Counted from the first letter of the stretch, positions 9,582 to 23,486 are shown. The stretch is DNA of 64,000 nt from Deltaproteobacteria bacterium (GCA_029262335.1 JAJCZQ010000026.1:1-64000); one strand, 5' to 3'. Notes: generated by a model from the sequence alone, not told the origin. Numbers and translations: made by a program.

Positions 9582-10280
9582 TTATGTATCGTTTAACCTG
9601 AACAGGATTGGAACCTTAACCCAGCTGGGTACAAACTTACCGTTGAATTTTTCGGGGACAAACTTCCATTTTTTTAAAGCGCTTTGGGCTGAATTATCAA
9701 GTACCGTATAGCCTGATGTTTTAACCAGCCTCATATCACCCACATTCCCGTCATCAAGTACCTGTACATTAAATACAACCTCTCCTTCATAACCCCTGCG
9801 TCTTGCTACCATTGGATATTCCGGTTTTATGTTAGAGCCATATTCAGGTTTGGCACTGTATTTTAATGTTTTTTCTGCTTCGTTCTTTTCGTTTCCACCT
9901 TTTTTAATTTCTTTATTTAAATTATTGCCGATTTCCTGCTGAAATAATTTATTTTCTTTTTTTTGCTCTAAAGAAATTTTACTGCTGTTTTTGGTGATTT
10001 TATATCTATTTTTAGTTTTTGAAATTTCAGGCTCTGCTGTTTTTGTTAAAGGCTTTATTTTTTCTGCCTTAGCCGGTGAATTTTTTTGAGGATTTTCAGA
10101 ATATTTAGGGCTGTCCGTTTTTACAGAATTATTATAGACACTTACATGTGTGAGGCCGCTTTGACTTTTACCGTTAAATACCAGAAGTCCAAGTTCCAGC
10201 AGGGATAAAAGAAAAGCTGAAATCAGGACTAAATGAATAAAAACCGAATAAAACAAATATTTTTTAATACCTTTTTTCAT
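9582..10280 (-). CDS. TonB family energy-transducer-like protein
   Basis: Single N-terminal TM, Lys/Pro-rich spacer, C-terminal YPMVARRRGYEGEVVFNVQVLDDGNV...SGYTVLDNSAQSALKKWKF. Confidence 0.88.
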   Translation of the reverse strand: MKKGIKKYLFYSVFIHLVLISAFLLSLLELGLLVFNGKSQSGLTHVSVYNNSVKTDSPKYSENPQKNSPAKAEKIKPLTKTAEPEISKTKNRYKITKNSSKISLEQKKENKLFQQEIGNNLNKEIKKGGNEKNEAEKTLKYSAKPEYGSNIKPEYPMVARRRGYEGEVVFNVQVLDDGNVGDMRLVKTSGYTVLDNSAQSALKKWKFVPEKFNGKFVPSWVKVPILFRLNDT

Positions 10281-10308
10281 ACTTATTTACTTTTATTTCC
10301 AGTTTGTC

Positions 10309-10785
10309 TTAATTTATATCGACAACAATAAATTCCCTGATTCCCCCTGGTGTTCTTACCTGCACATCATCATCAATTTCCTTTCCTATCAATGCTCTTC
10401 CGATAGGAGAAGATATTGAAATTATACCATTATCAGGATCGGATTCATCATCTCCGACAATCTGATATTTTAGTTCATCACCACTTTCAACATCTTCAAG
10501 CGTGGCGGTCAGGCCAAACACCACACGGTCCTTATTACTAATTTTACCGGGATCAATAACTTCGGCTCTGCTGGTTTTTGCTTCAAGTTCCTGTATTCTT
10601 CCCTCAATAAATGACTGTTTGTTTTTTGCTGTTTCATATTCAGCATTTTCTGAAAGGTCACCCAGAGACCTGGCAAAAGAAATCGCTTTAATTACTTCCT
10701 GCCTTTCTACGGTTTTTAATCTATGTAGTTCTTCCTTAAGTTTTTTGTAACCCCCTGGTGTCATGGGGAATCTTTCTACCGACAT
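10309..10785 (-). CDS. greA: Transcription elongation factor GreA
   Basis: MTPGGYKKLKEELHRLK...ARSLGDLSENAEYETAKNKQ...ISSPIGRALIGKEIDD. Confidence 0.96.
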   Translation of the reverse strand: MSVERFPMTPGGYKKLKEELHRLKTVERQEVIKAISFARSLGDLSENAEYETAKNKQSFIEGRIQELEAKTSRAEVIDPGKISNKDRVVFGLTATLEDVESGDELKYQIVGDDESDPDNGIISISSPIGRALIGKEIDDDVQVRTPGGIREFIVVDIN

Positions 10786-10803
10786 TGATTTCCTCCGGCC
10801 CTG

Positions 10804-13800
10804 TTAGTAATCCTGGATTGCCTTTACTTCCAGTCCTGTTTTTTTCATGCTATCAATAGCCCCTGTCGCTGCTTTTGCTCCGGCCAGGGTTGTAAAATAA
10901 GGGATATTATAAATAATTGTATTTCTTCTGATTGAGAATGACTGGGCAACTTCCTTCTCACCAAATGTTGTATTTATCAACAACTGCACATCATTATTTT
11001 TAAGATAATCAGTAATATCAGGCCTTCCTTCCGATACTTTATTTACCTTTTCATTAACTATACCTTTTTCCGATAGAAATTTGGAAGTCCCGCCGGTACA
11101 GATTAATTTAAAATCAAGTTCTGTTAGTTTTTTTGCAATATTTAATACTGTTTCATTTTTATCTTCATCTTTTACACTTATAAATGCAACACCCTCAAGC
11201 GGAAGGGAGTTGCCCGATGCTATCTGCGCCTTTGCAAATGCTTTATTAAGTTCAGGGTCGATACCCATAACTTCACCGGTTGATTTCATCTCAGGGCCGA
11301 GAATGGTGTCTACCCCAGTAAATTTTATAAATGGGAACACTGACTCTTTTACACAATAATGTTTAGGATGAATTTCTTCTGAAAACCCGAGTTCTTCGAG
11401 TTTTTTTCCAATCATTATTTTTGTACCCAGTTTTGCAAGAGGAACTCCTATCGCCTTACTGATAAATGGAACAGTCCTGCTCGCCCTTGGGTTTACTTCA
11501 ATTAAAAATATCTCTTCATCTTTTATGGCAAACTGTATATTAGCAAGGCCCTTTACATTAAGAGCAAGAACAAGGTCTTTTGTCTGCCTTTTTATTTCGT
11601 CAATTGTTTCCTGTTTAATGGAAAACGGCGGTAGTACCATTGCGCTGTCACCTGAATGAACACCCGCTTCTTCAATGTGCTCCAGGATACCAGCTACCAC
11701 GACCAGCTCTCCGTCACTTATCGCATCAACATCCACTTCCTTTGCATCTTTTAGAAACTCATCAATAAGTACAGGATGATTAGGGGATACATTTACCGCT
11801 TCATTCATATATTTTACAAGTGCCTTTTCACTGTAAACGATTTCCATTGCCCTGCCCCCAAGCACATATGAAGGCCTTACTACTACCGGGTAACCTATAT
11901 CCTTTGCAATATTTAAGGCTTCATCCTCACTCCTGGCAATGCCATTACGGGGCTGCTTCAAATTTAATTTTTGTATCAGGTCCCTGAACCTCTCCCTGTC
12001 CTCTGCAAGATCAATGTTCTCAGGTGATGTCCCGAGGATTTTCACACCTCTTTGTTCAAGTGGGATTGCAAGCTTAAGGGGTGTCTGACCTCCCAGCTGC
12101 ACTATAACTCCATCCGGCTTTTCCCTGCTTATAACAGCTAGTGCATCTTCAAGTGTTAATGGTTCAAAATACAGCCTGTCTGATGTATCGTAGTCCGTAC
12201 TTACCGTTTCGGGGTTGCAGTTAATCATTATGGATTCATAGCCTTCTTCCTGCAGTGCAAAAGAAGCATGTACGCAGCAGTAATCAAACTCAATACCCTG
12301 CCCTATCCTGTTGGGGCCGCCCCCGAGTATAACAACTTTTTTCTTATCAGTTGGTATGGACTCATCATCGTATTCATAAGATGAATAGAGATACGGGGTA
12401 TATGCCTCAAATTCTGCTGCACAGGTATCAACCATTTTATAAACCGGGCTTAATCCAATACTTTTTCTTTTTTCGGAAACCTGGTCTTCACTGCAATCAG
12501 TAAGGCCTGAAATAATTTTATCCGAGAATCCGTATTCCTTTGCTTTTTTTAGTAAATCATCAGGAATGGAATTAATATCATATTCTTTTATCTTAATTTC
12601 GAGATCTATAATCTGCTTAATATTATTTAAAAACCACGGGTCAATTTTGCAAAGCCCGAATATATCTTCAACATCCAAACCCAGGCGAAATCCATCTGCC
12701 AGGTACCAAAGCCTTTTTGAGTTTGGAATTCGTATATTTTCTTTTACTACTTCAATGTCATCTGATACAGATTCAAAACCGTATGAATCGACCTCAAGAG
12801 ATCTGATTGCTTTATTAAAAGATTCCTTAAATGTCCTTCCTATGGACATAACTTCACCGACTGATTTCATCATAGTTGTTAATGTAGGGTCGGTCTGAGG
12901 AAATTTTTCGAAGGTAAATCTTGGAATTTTTACAACCACATAATCTATTGTAGGTTCAAAAGAGGCGGGTGTGTATCGTGTTATATCATTTGAAATTTCA
13001 TCAAGCGTATAGCCTACTGCAAGTTTTGCTGCAATCTTTGCAATTGGAAAACCGGTGGCCTTGGAAGCAAGTGCTGAACTTCTCGATACCCTTGGGTTCA
13101 TCTCAATAATTACTATTTCACCGTTTTCCGGGTTTACACCAAACTGTATATTTGAGCCGCCTGTATCAACACCTATCTCCCTTATTATCGCAACAGAAGC
13201 ATCACGCAGCTGCTGGTACTCTTTGTCTGTAAGTGTCTGTGCCGGGGCAACGGTAATACTGTCACCGGTATGTACTCCCATTGGGTCAAAATTTTCTATT
13301 GAACAGATAATTACTACATTATCCATGTTGTCACGCATAACTTCATACTCGTACTCTTTCCAGCCAATTACGGACTGCTCGACAAGTATCTCGGATACCG
13401 GGCTCAGGTCGAGTCCGGTTTTTGCAAATTCACCAAACTCTTCTTTATTGTATGCAATACTTCCGCCTGTACCCCCAAGTGTAAATGAAGGCCGGATGAT
13501 TATCGGATAACCGATCCGATTTGCTATTTCCCAGGCCTCGTCCATATTATGGGCAACTCCGCTCTCGGGGACTTTAAGGCCGATCTTCAGCATTGCTTCC
13601 TTAAAAAGTTCTCTGTTTTCAGCTTTCTTTATTGCTGGAAGCTTGGCACCAATTAACTCAACACCGTATTTTTCAAGGACGCCAGACTCAGCAAGCTCCA
13701 CTGATATATTTAATGCAGTCTGCCCACCCAAAGTCGGAAGGAGGACATCAGGTTTTTCTTTTATAATAATCTTTTCAACGATTTCAGGAGTCAGGGGTTC

Positions 13801-13998
13801 TATATATGTACTGTCGGCAAGGCTGGGGTCTGTCATAATTGTTGCCGGGTTGCTGTTTACAAGGATTACCCTGTATCCCTCATCCATAAGCGCCTTACAT
13901 GCCTGCGCCCCGGAGTAATCAAACTCACATGCCTGGCCAATTACAATTGGGCCCGACCCGATTATTAATACACTTTTTATGTCTTCTCTTTTAGGCAT
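10804..13998 (-). CDS. carB: Carbamoyl-phosphate synthase large subunit
   Basis: 1064 aa; [37 protein letters not shown]; duplicated ATP-grasp halves and C-terminal MGS domain. Confidence 0.97.
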   Translation of the reverse strand: MPKREDIKSVLIIGSGPIVIGQACEFDYSGAQACKALMDEGYRVILVNSNPATIMTDPSLADSTYIEPLTPEIVEKIIIKEKPDVLLPTLGGQTALNISVELAESGVLEKYGVELIGAKLPAIKKAENRELFKEAMLKIGLKVPESGVAHNMDEAWEIANRIGYPIIIRPSFTLGGTGGSIAYNKEEFGEFAKTGLDLSPVSEILVEQSVIGWKEYEYEVMRDNMDNVVIICSIENFDPMGVHTGDSITVAPAQTLTDKEYQQLRDASVAIIREIGVDTGGSNIQFGVNPENGEIVIIEMNPRVSRSSALASKATGFPIAKIAAKLAVGYTLDEISNDITRYTPASFEPTIDYVVVKIPRFTFEKFPQTDPTLTTMMKSVGEVMSIGRTFKESFNKAIRSLEVDSYGFESVSDDIEVVKENIRIPNSKRLWYLADGFRLGLDVEDIFGLCKIDPWFLNNIKQIIDLEIKIKEYDINSIPDDLLKKAKEYGFSDKIISGLTDCSEDQVSEKRKSIGLSPVYKMVDTCAAEFEAYTPYLYSSYEYDDESIPTDKKKVVILGGGPNRIGQGIEFDYCCVHASFALQEEGYESIMINCNPETVSTDYDTSDRLYFEPLTLEDALAVISREKPDGVIVQLGGQTPLKLAIPLEQRGVKILGTSPENIDLAEDRERFRDLIQKLNLKQPRNGIARSEDEALNIAKDIGYPVVVRPSYVLGGRAMEIVYSEKALVKYMNEAVNVSPNHPVLIDEFLKDAKEVDVDAISDGELVVVAGILEHIEEAGVHSGDSAMVLPPFSIKQETIDEIKRQTKDLVLALNVKGLANIQFAIKDEEIFLIEVNPRASRTVPFISKAIGVPLAKLGTKIMIGKKLEELGFSEEIHPKHYCVKESVFPFIKFTGVDTILGPEMKSTGEVMGIDPELNKAFAKAQIASGNSLPLEGVAFISVKDEDKNETVLNIAKKLTELDFKLICTGGTSKFLSEKGIVNEKVNKVSEGRPDITDYLKNNDVQLLINTTFGEKEVAQSFSIRRNTIIYNIPYFTTLAGAKAATGAIDSMKKTGLEVKAIQDY

Positions 13999-14048
13999 TT
14001 TTCAGTTTCAACCAGTTAAAATTTATTTCTTTATATGCAGCTACAGGT

Positions 14049-14074
14049 AAATACGATTTAAAGAAATCGTATTT
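14049..14074 (-). terminator. Stem-loop downstream of thiC (11-bp perfect stem, 4-nt loop)
   Basis: aaatacgattt-aaag-aaatcgtattt; extendable through AGGTA/TACCT with a bulge; lies between thiC and carB, both on minus. Confidence 0.5.
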
Positions 14075-14151
14075 TTATACCTAATTCTTTATTTACAGGC
14101 AATAAATACAGTTTTTAAATGAAGATTGAATTAAATAATGTCACAAATTTA

Positions 14152-16074
<1,923 letters not shown>

Positions 16075-16141
16075 TTAGAAATAATTTTTCTGAATATATA
16101 TTATTGAGTCGGGAGCAGTATTAAGTAATATATGATGCCAA

Positions 16142-17191
16142 ATGTTTAAATATATATTAGGTATAGAATCTTCCTGCGATGAAACTTCCGCAGCCGTTGT
16201 TGAAGACGGGAAAAAGCTGCTTTCAAATATTGTTGCTTCCCAGATCTCAACCCATTCAAAATACGGCGGGGTTGTACCCGAAGTAGCATCGAGAATGCAT
16301 GTTGAATCCATCATCCCTGTTATTGAGGAAGCACTGGATAAAGCCAAATTAGACTTTAATGATATCGACGGAATTGCCGTTACCCAGGGCCCCGGACTTA
16401 TAGGCTCACTTCTTGTGGGACTGGCATCCGCAAAGACCCTCGCATTTTCTCTTGATAAACCACTGCTTGGAGTAAATCATCTTGAAGCGCATATATCAGC
16501 CGTGCACCTTGAAAATGAAGTTGATTTTCCTTTTATTGCACTTATCGCATCTGGCGGGCACACAAACCTGTATATGGTAAATGGATTTACGGACTTTGAA
16601 CTTATAAGTAAAACGCGGGACGATGCTGCAGGTGAGGCTTTTGATAAAGCAGCAAAGGTTCTTGGGCTTGGTTACCCCGGGGGTGTGATGATAGACAAAC
16701 TGTCAAAAAGCGGGGACAGGGATACTTACAAGTTTCCAATACCATTTAATACAAAAAAGTCCTATGACTTTAGTTTCAGCGGTATTAAAACTTCTCTTGT
16801 ATATTTCCTGAAAAAAAACGAGATAAAAGATGATAACGATTTAAATGACATTTGTGCCGGCTACCAGGAATCAATAGTAAGGAGCCTTCTTAATAAAACT
16901 TTCAATGCTGCAAACGAACACAATATTAAAAGGGTGGTTATTTGCGGGGGCGTCGCCTGTAATTCGAGGATCAGAGAACTCGGTGCGGAATATGGAAAGG
17001 AAAATAATATTGAACTGTTTTACCCTTCACCGTCTCTTTGTACAGATAACGCCGCAATGATAGCAACTCTTGGCTGCTATAAATTCCGTGAAGGTGACCT
17101 TTCTAAACTTAATATAGGTGCATATTCAACTTTAAAAACAAAAATAGTACGCGGCCAGAAAAGTTTTACCGACTCAACTCAGCAATCATAA
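16142..17191 (+). CDS. tsaD: tRNA N6-adenosine threonylcarbamoyltransferase TsaD
   Basis: ILGIESSCDETSAAVVEDG, HLEAHISAVHLE, VVICGGVACNSRIRE. Confidence 0.97.
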   Translation: MFKYILGIESSCDETSAAVVEDGKKLLSNIVASQISTHSKYGGVVPEVASRMHVESIIPVIEEALDKAKLDFNDIDGIAVTQGPGLIGSLLVGLASAKTLAFSLDKPLLGVNHLEAHISAVHLENEVDFPFIALIASGGHTNLYMVNGFTDFELISKTRDDAAGEAFDKAAKVLGLGYPGGVMIDKLSKSGDRDTYKFPIPFNTKKSYDFSFSGIKTSLVYFLKKNEIKDDNDLNDICAGYQESIVRSLLNKTFNAANEHNIKRVVICGGVACNSRIRELGAEYGKENNIELFYPSPSLCTDNAAMIATLGCYKFREGDLSKLNIGAYSTLKTKIVRGQKSFTDSTQQS

Positions 17192-17481
17192 TCCACAACT
17201 GCCCTTTCTGTTCTTACCTCTGATATATAACCCGCTACATTTAAATGCTCAGGATGTTTCTGGTAGACATCAAGGTCTTCTTTAGAATCAAACACAGAAT
17301 AAAGCACCACATCAAATGCTGCTTCGGATGAATTGAAATTAATTCCAACTTCAAGCTCTTTAATTTCACTTATTTTGGAAGTCAGTCCATGAAGCATGTT
17401 CTTTACATTTTCTGTAATCTCACTTTTTGTTTCCCCGTTATGACTGTCCTTTAACTTCCACATTACAATATGTTTGATCAT
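17179..17481 (-). CDS. Dabb (stress-responsive alpha/beta barrel) domain protein
   Basis: MIKHIVMWKLKD...VGINFNSSEAAFDVVLYSVFDSKEDLDVYQKHPEHL. Confidence 0.85.
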   Translation of the reverse strand: MIKHIVMWKLKDSHNGETKSEITENVKNMLHGLTSKISEIKELEVGINFNSSEAAFDVVLYSVFDSKEDLDVYQKHPEHLNVAGYISEVRTERAVVDYDC

Positions 17482-17501
17482 AAAATTCCTCCGGATTATA
17501 T

Positions 17502-17930
17502 TTAGTAAATAAAGGGTAAGATTCTGTAAGTTCTTTGTTTATAAAGGCCGAAATCACTCACCTTTTTTGAAAGAATATTTTCATAATAAATTATTGTTAG
17601 TACAACTGTTACCATCAGGATACACCAAACAAGTACTCTTGGTATGTCTAACCTGCTGTATACCCAGGAAGTGGAAAGAATTATCAGCGCTGTATATATG
17701 GGATGGCGGATATATACAAATGGCCCTTTGGGAACAAGCCTGGATTTTTTGGTGCTTTGTTTCAGCAAAGAGAACTTATCGAACTTTATTGTCCAGAGTG
17801 TCCAGGCTATCAGGAAAAGGGCAAATACCTCAAACGAAAGGATTACTATGTTGCTTGTTACAATAGGCCCGGTAAATACTATATAGCCCATGCATAAGAA
17901 CTGTAAAATAAGAAGCGGCATCAATTTCAT
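17502..17930 (-). CDS. Isoprenylcysteine carboxyl methyltransferase-like membrane protein
   Basis: LVPKGPFVYIRHPIYTALII; several TM segments. Confidence 0.75.
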   Translation of the reverse strand: MKLMPLLILQFLCMGYIVFTGPIVTSNIVILSFEVFALFLIAWTLWTIKFDKFSLLKQSTKKSRLVPKGPFVYIRHPIYTALIILSTSWVYSRLDIPRVLVWCILMVTVVLTIIYYENILSKKVSDFGLYKQRTYRILPFIY

Positions 17931-17991
17931 TTTTTTCTCTTAATCTCTGCACCTGTTTTCTGATTTCGGACTAAAAATATTGCAATATCTT

Positions 17992-18339
17992 TTACCTTTT
18001 TACAACAGGAATCAACACCCAAATTTTTTTATCTGTGTGATAACCCCAGCTTGGTATGTAAAAAATATAGCTGCCGGATAAGTTGTCCAGTCCGTTTAAT
18101 GTAAATTTTATCTTTTTTTTCTTACAATAATCAACTGTCAGCTTTCCTTCCTCACATAGTTCTAACTCTTTTTCTTTTCCTAATGTTTCAGGACTGAGTT
18201 CAAATGCAAGCCTGTTTCTTGTGTTGTCTAACTCCGGGCTGTTATAAATAATCCAGATTTTTTTTTCACCGTTTATACTCAGCACGATGAGTAATGCCGG
18301 TTTGTCCCCCGGGTAATTAAAAATTTTTATATTATCCAT
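17992..18339 (-). CDS. Hypothetical protein overlapping the coaX stop
   Basis: 115-aa ORF, 8-nt overlap with coaX on the same strand. Confidence 0.55.
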   Translation of the reverse strand: MDNIKIFNYPGDKPALLIVLSINGEKKIWIIYNSPELDNTRNRLAFELSPETLGKEKELELCEEGKLTVDYCKKKKIKFTLNGLDNLSGSYIFYIPSWGYHTDKKIWVLIPVVKR

Positions 18340-19096
18340 TTAATTTAAATAAGATATTAAGTCCCTTTAGAGTAAGATATTTATCAGCATGCTGAATCAT
18401 TTCGGATTCTTCGGTAATGATTTCTGAAAACCCGCCGGTGGATACTACGGCCGGTTCAGTATCCATGGAGTTTTTTAATCTGCCGATCATTCCGTCAACT
18501 AATGATACGTATCCGTAAAAAATCCCGGCCTGCATACTTTCCACAGTATTCCTGCCAATAATATTTTCCGGCTTTTTTATACTTACTTCGGGTAATTTTG
18601 ATGTATGCTGCGACAGTGCATCAGATGAAATTTTTATACCCGGGGCAATAGCACCTCCCATGTATTCACCATCTGCAGAGACGCAGTCAAAAGTTGTTGC
18701 AGTACCGAAATCAACAACAATAGTGCTGGTTTTAAAAATGTTGAAAGCTGCTACCGAGTTTACAATCCGGTCAGCCCCAACTTCTTCGGGGAAATCATAA
18801 AGGATTGGCATATCGGTTCTGGATGTATGACTTACTTCTATCGGGTCAAGTCCGGTCACATTCTTAACAGTGTCGGCAAGAACATCTTTAAGCTCAGGAA
18901 CAACACTTGAGATTATTGATGCTGTAATCCGGTTGGAATCAAGACTTTTTTCACTTAATTTGTTAAATAGGTTTGAATGGAACTGTTCTATGGTTGAGTT
19001 TTTACTGGTCTTAATGTTAAAGGAAGTAATTAAAACTTCATTATCAAAAACACCGAATGTAATGCTTGTGTTTCCAACATCAATGGCTAATAACAT
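18332..19096 (-). CDS. coaX: Type III pantothenate kinase
   Basis: MLLAIDVGNTSITFGVFDN, ADRIVNSVAAF, VVDFGTATTFDCV, GGAIAPGI. Confidence 0.95.
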   Translation of the reverse strand: MLLAIDVGNTSITFGVFDNEVLITSFNIKTSKNSTIEQFHSNLFNKLSEKSLDSNRITASIISSVVPELKDVLADTVKNVTGLDPIEVSHTSRTDMPILYDFPEEVGADRIVNSVAAFNIFKTSTIVVDFGTATTFDCVSADGEYMGGAIAPGIKISSDALSQHTSKLPEVSIKKPENIIGRNTVESMQAGIFYGYVSLVDGMIGRLKNSMDTEPAVVSTGGFSEIITEESEMIQHADKYLTLKGLNILFKLNG

Positions 19097-19166
19097 AAGG
19101 AACTATTATTCTTAATTTTAACAATAAATAAAGAATAATAGCTCCGATGAATTTTAATGAATTTTT

Positions 19167-20249
19167 TTAGTTGTTTACAAAACCCCTGAGGGCAAGTCTT
19201 GTGTCACGCTTTCTTATTTTTGTTAAAGCTTTTCTTTCGATCTGCCTTATTCTTTCTCTGGTCAGGTTATACATTGAACCAATCTCATCCAATGTACATT
19301 TATCCTCATCACCTATCCCGTATCTCATGCGAATTATATTTTCTTCTCTTTCACTAAGGTCGGCAAGTGCATCTTCAAGAGCTTTGTTTAGTGAAATCTG
19401 TGCAATAAAGTCATCCGGCACAGGTTTTAGATCGGGGATTGTTTCGGCAATATTTGTTCTGCCGTTTCGTGAAGGATTTTCAGCATCAAGGTAAACAATG
19501 TTTGTGCTAGTTGCACTCATAGCGTTTTTAATTTTCTTGACACTTAACCCGGAAGTTTTAGCCAGTTCATCAACACCCGGATTATCGCTTCCGTTGTTAA
19601 TTAACTGGTGTGTTAGTTTGTTAATTTTATTTGCCTGTTCCAGGACCCTGACAGGCAGTCTGATAAGTCTTGTTTGATCGAGCAATGACCTGGAGATTCT
19701 CTGGATAATCCACCAGGATGCATATGTTGAGAACCTGTAGCCTTTTGAGTAATCATACTTCTCAACAGCTTTCATCAATCCAAGGTTTCCTTCCTGGATT
19801 AAATCAGCCAGCGGCAGGCCTCTGGTTAAATAGTTCTTTGCAATACTGATAACAAGTCTGAGGTTACCCTTAATAAACTTGTTTCTGAACTCAAGAATCT
19901 TTCTTTCGTTGATGGTCCTAAGTGTCTCAAGCCTGTTTATATCTTTTGCTTTTCCAGAGGACCTTCTCTGACTAACAAGTACTATCTTTTTATTGATAGC
20001 ATTGATATTCTTCTCAAATAGTTTTATCTGAATCGAGTATTCAACTTCCTGCTTCGCAGTTAAAAGATTCTCTGAACCTATTTCCTTAAAATAATTTTGA
20101 AGAGTAAAAAAATCATCTTCAGAAATAGTTTTAGACTTTGTATTCGTATTAAACTTTAAGGACTTATCCTCCGAAGAGTCCGAAAAATTTGCAGAATCAT
20201 AGCTAAAGTCACTTTTTCCAGCTACATACTCTTGAACTAACTCTGACAT
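19167..20249 (-). CDS. RNA polymerase sigma-70 family factor (RpoD/RpoS-like)
   Basis: DLIQEGNLGLMKAVEKYDYSKGYRFSTYASWWIIQRI, IRLPVRV, LTRERIRQIERKAL. Confidence 0.93.
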   Translation of the reverse strand: MSELVQEYVAGKSDFSYDSANFSDSSEDKSLKFNTNTKSKTISEDDFFTLQNYFKEIGSENLLTAKQEVEYSIQIKLFEKNINAINKKIVLVSQRRSSGKAKDINRLETLRTINERKILEFRNKFIKGNLRLVISIAKNYLTRGLPLADLIQEGNLGLMKAVEKYDYSKGYRFSTYASWWIIQRISRSLLDQTRLIRLPVRVLEQANKINKLTHQLINNGSDNPGVDELAKTSGLSVKKIKNAMSATSTNIVYLDAENPSRNGRTNIAETIPDLKPVPDDFIAQISLNKALEDALADLSEREENIIRMRYGIGDEDKCTLDEIGSMYNLTRERIRQIERKALTKIRKRDTRLALRGFVNN

Positions 20250-20495
20250 ATCATTCCTCCATCAAAACTGATATACACAAGATTAATGCAATTTATATGC
20301 CAGCAAAATTTTAACTCCACTTTAATTTTGCTTCCCACATCTTGTGTGCAAAAATTAATCAAAACACATTATTTTGTCACATAAGAAATCATGATGTGAA
20401 TTATCTTGCACATAATTATACACCAATTGACAAAAAAACACACATTGATTTTTTTAAAGGATATTATAAACTATTTACCGGAACTTGTACAGATC

Positions 20496-21419
20496 ATGAG
20501 AATTTTACAGACAGGCGGAGCAGGGTTTATTGGTTCATGGGTGGCCGAAAATTATCTTAAAGAAGGACATGAAGTTTTAATTTACGATAATTTGTCATCC
20601 GGTACTGCCCAAAATATACCACAAGATGCAGAGTTCGTTGAAGGTGATATACGTAACTATAGTATGCTTGAAGAAGTCTTTAAAAAATTCCGTCCTGAAG
20701 TAATTAACCACCATGCAGCACAGATTAATGTAAGAGTTTCAGTTGATAATCCGGTTTTTGATGCTGAAACAAATATATTAGGATCCATAAATCTCCTCGA
20801 GTTATCCGTTAAATACAAAGTTGCTAAATTTATTTTTGCATCAACAGGCGGGGCAATATACGGGGAGCCGAAGAACATCCCTGCAGATGAATTAACTGAC
20901 AACCAGCCTCTATCACCTTATGGAACTTCTAAACTATGTGTTGAAAACTATTTAAATTACTACAATAAAATATACAATCTCGATTTCACCGCACTTAGGT
21001 ATTCAAACGTATACGGGGAAAGGCAAAACCCTCATGGTGAAGCAGGTGTTGTCGCAATATTCTGTACAAATATACTTAACGGCAAAGACTGTAAAGTGTT
21101 TGGAGACGGAAACCAGACGAGAGACTATGTACACTGCGAAGATGTTGCCCGGGCTAATCTGCTTAGCCTTGATTCTGCAACTGGTATTTACAATATTGGC
21201 ACCTCTGTAAGTACATCTGTAAATGACATTGTTACAAAGCTAAAAGATTTTTCCGGAATCGATTTTAAAGCCGAACACCTTCCCGCAGTTCCGGGGGAGG
21301 TAAATCATATTTCTCTTGATACAAAACTTGCCTCAACTGTACTTGGCTGGTCCCCTGTGATCAGTTTTGATACAGGACTTGATAGAACCTGGCACTGGTT
21401 CAAAAACAACCTGTCATAA
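20496..21419 (+). CDS. NAD-dependent epimerase/dehydratase (UDP-glucose 4-epimerase-like)
   Basis: Start reassigned to MRILQTGGAGFIGSWVAENYL; SPYGTSKLCVENYL (YxxxK), NVYGERQNP. Confidence 0.9.
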   Translation: MRILQTGGAGFIGSWVAENYLKEGHEVLIYDNLSSGTAQNIPQDAEFVEGDIRNYSMLEEVFKKFRPEVINHHAAQINVRVSVDNPVFDAETNILGSINLLELSVKYKVAKFIFASTGGAIYGEPKNIPADELTDNQPLSPYGTSKLCVENYLNYYNKIYNLDFTALRYSNVYGERQNPHGEAGVVAIFCTNILNGKDCKVFGDGNQTRDYVHCEDVARANLLSLDSATGIYNIGTSVSTSVNDIVTKLKDFSGIDFKAEHLPAVPGEVNHISLDTKLASTVLGWSPVISFDTGLDRTWHWFKNNLS

Positions 21420-21487
21420 AAACTTTATAGATACGGTTGATTATAATTTCTTTGTTGGTATCTTTACCTGACTCGGAGGAATTAACT

Positions 21488-21712
21488 ATGTCCCAAAAAG
21501 ACAAACTATATGACGTAAGAGTTGTCGATAGATATATTAAGGAAGGCATGCTGACGGAAAAGAATTACGCTGGCTATATCAAAAAACTTCCTGACGTCGC
21601 TGAAAAAGGTCAGACACTAATAATTGACGAAGAAGAAATAGCCGCTGACACAGAAGAAACAGAAGGCGAAGTTGAAACAACTGAGGATCAGCAAGGAACT
21701 GAAATTGAATAA
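21488..21712 (+). CDS. Small acidic-tailed hypothetical protein
   Basis: MSQKDKLYDVRVVDRYIKEGML... after GGAGGAATTAACT ribosome-binding site; C-terminus very Glu-rich. Confidence 0.7.
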   Translation: MSQKDKLYDVRVVDRYIKEGMLTEKNYAGYIKKLPDVAEKGQTLIIDEEEIAADTEETEGEVETTEDQQGTEIE

Positions 21713-21926
21713 AATCCAGACATGGGAATATAAAGTAGTTACAACTGATTCTTTAGTTCAGGAACCTCAAAATCATGACATTGCAGTTTCTCAGGAAGCA
21801 AGCAACGAAAGGAAAGAAACTTCTAAGAGCAGTATTCAAAAATCACTAAACGCTTTAGGTCACGATGGCTGGGAACTTATTTCAGTACTTGGTGAGTTCT
21901 GTATATTTAAAAAATCTAATATTTAA
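21705..21926 (+). CDS. DUF4177-like small protein (TTG start overlapping previous stop)
   Basis: TWEYKVVTTDS...SLNALGHDGWELISVLGEFCIFKKS. Confidence 0.6.
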   Translation: MNKIQTWEYKVVTTDSLVQEPQNHDIAVSQEASNERKETSKSSIQKSLNALGHDGWELISVLGEFCIFKKSNI

Positions 21927-21935
21927 TTCTAAAAC

Positions 21936-23468
21936 TTATTCCCACTCAATTGTACTTGGCGGTTTGGTTGAAATATCGTAGACCACCCTGTTAACACCTT
22001 TTACTTCATTAATAATTCTAACAGATATTTTTTCCAGAAGCTCGGGAGGTATCCTTGCCCAGCTGGCGGTCATTCCATCTACACTTGTTACGGCCCTAAG
22101 GGCAATTACATTGTCATAGGTCCTCTCATCACCCATAACTCCAACTGTACGTATAGGAAGGAATACACAAAAGGCCTGCCAAATATTGTCATATTCCCCG
22201 CCCTGCTTAAGCTCCTCAATAAAAATGTGGTCGGCACGGCGAAGGATTTGAAGTGAGTCTTCTGTAATTTCACCTATTATTCTGATTGCAAGGCCTGGTC
22301 CGGGAAATGGATGCCTGTTTAAAAGTCCACCAGATACTTTTAAAGCCCTGCCTACTTCCCTTACCTCGTCTTTAAAAAGTTCCCTTAGTGGTTCAACCAG
22401 TTTTAAGTTCATTTTTTCGGGAAGCCCGCCAACATTATGATGAGATTTAATAGTTGCCGATGGCCCCTTAACACTCACACTTTCAATTACATCAGGATAT
22501 AAGGTACCCTGGGCCAAAAACTCTGCATTTGAAAATTTATGTGCTTCTTCATCAAACACGTTTATAAATTCTTCACCGATAATTTTTCTTTTCTCTTCAG
22601 GGTCAGTTACACCGCTAAGTTTTGATAAGAATCTTTTCCCTGCATCAACATCAATAAGGTTAAGTTCAAGCTCTTTATAATTTTTAACAACCTCTTCAGA
22701 TTCGTTTAGCCTCATAAGCCCCGTATCAACAAACACGCAGGTGAGGTTATTTCCAATTGCTTCTTTCAGTAGGACTGCAGTTACAGTTGAATCAACACCT
22801 CCGGACAGTGCACAGATTACTTTCGAATCCCCCACAGTCTCTCTTATGTTGCGAATGCAGCTTTCAACAAATGATTCCGGGTTCCATAGGCCCTTGCAGC
22901 CTGATATCCTGTAAATAAAGTTAGACAATATCTGTTTGCCAAGAAGGGTATGTGCTACTTCCGGATGAAACTGGGTTCCGTAGATTTTAAGGTCTTCACA
23001 TTTTATAGCAGCTACCGGGGTATTGTCTGTAAATGCTACTGAAATAAAGTTGTCAGGGATTTCAAGCACCTTATCACTATGAGACATCCAGACATCTGTT
23101 GCTGCAGGTATTTCTGAAAAAAGGTCGTCAGTTTTGCTGGTATTTATTGTAGCTGGCCCGTACTCTCTTTTATCTGATTTTTCGACTTTACCGCCAAGAA
23201 GCTGGACAATTAACTGCATCCCGTAGCAAATTCCAAGTACCGGAATACCAAGGCCTAATACCTTGTTATCTATTGTTGGTGAATCTTCGTCCCAGACACT
23301 TGAAGGCCCACCGGATAAAATAATTGCATTTGGAGAAAGTTCTTTTATTTCATCAATGGATGTATTAAATGGTTTAATCTCTGAATATACACCAAGCTCT
23401 CTTACACGCCTTGCTATAAGCTGAGTGTACTGAGAACCAAAATCTAAGACCAGTACATTTTCTGACAT
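21936..23468 (-). CDS. guaA: GMP synthase (glutamine-hydrolysing)
   Basis: [50 protein letters not shown]-terminus. Confidence 0.98.
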   Translation of the reverse strand: MSENVLVLDFGSQYTQLIARRVRELGVYSEIKPFNTSIDEIKELSPNAIILSGGPSSVWDEDSPTIDNKVLGLGIPVLGICYGMQLIVQLLGGKVEKSDKREYGPATINTSKTDDLFSEIPAATDVWMSHSDKVLEIPDNFISVAFTDNTPVAAIKCEDLKIYGTQFHPEVAHTLLGKQILSNFIYRISGCKGLWNPESFVESCIRNIRETVGDSKVICALSGGVDSTVTAVLLKEAIGNNLTCVFVDTGLMRLNESEEVVKNYKELELNLIDVDAGKRFLSKLSGVTDPEEKRKIIGEEFINVFDEEAHKFSNAEFLAQGTLYPDVIESVSVKGPSATIKSHHNVGGLPEKMNLKLVEPLRELFKDEVREVGRALKVSGGLLNRHPFPGPGLAIRIIGEITEDSLQILRRADHIFIEELKQGGEYDNIWQAFCVFLPIRTVGVMGDERTYDNVIALRAVTSVDGMTASWARIPPELLEKISVRIINEVKGVNRVVYDISTKPPSTIEWE

Positions 23469-23486
23469 TGTTTTTATGGATGGACT

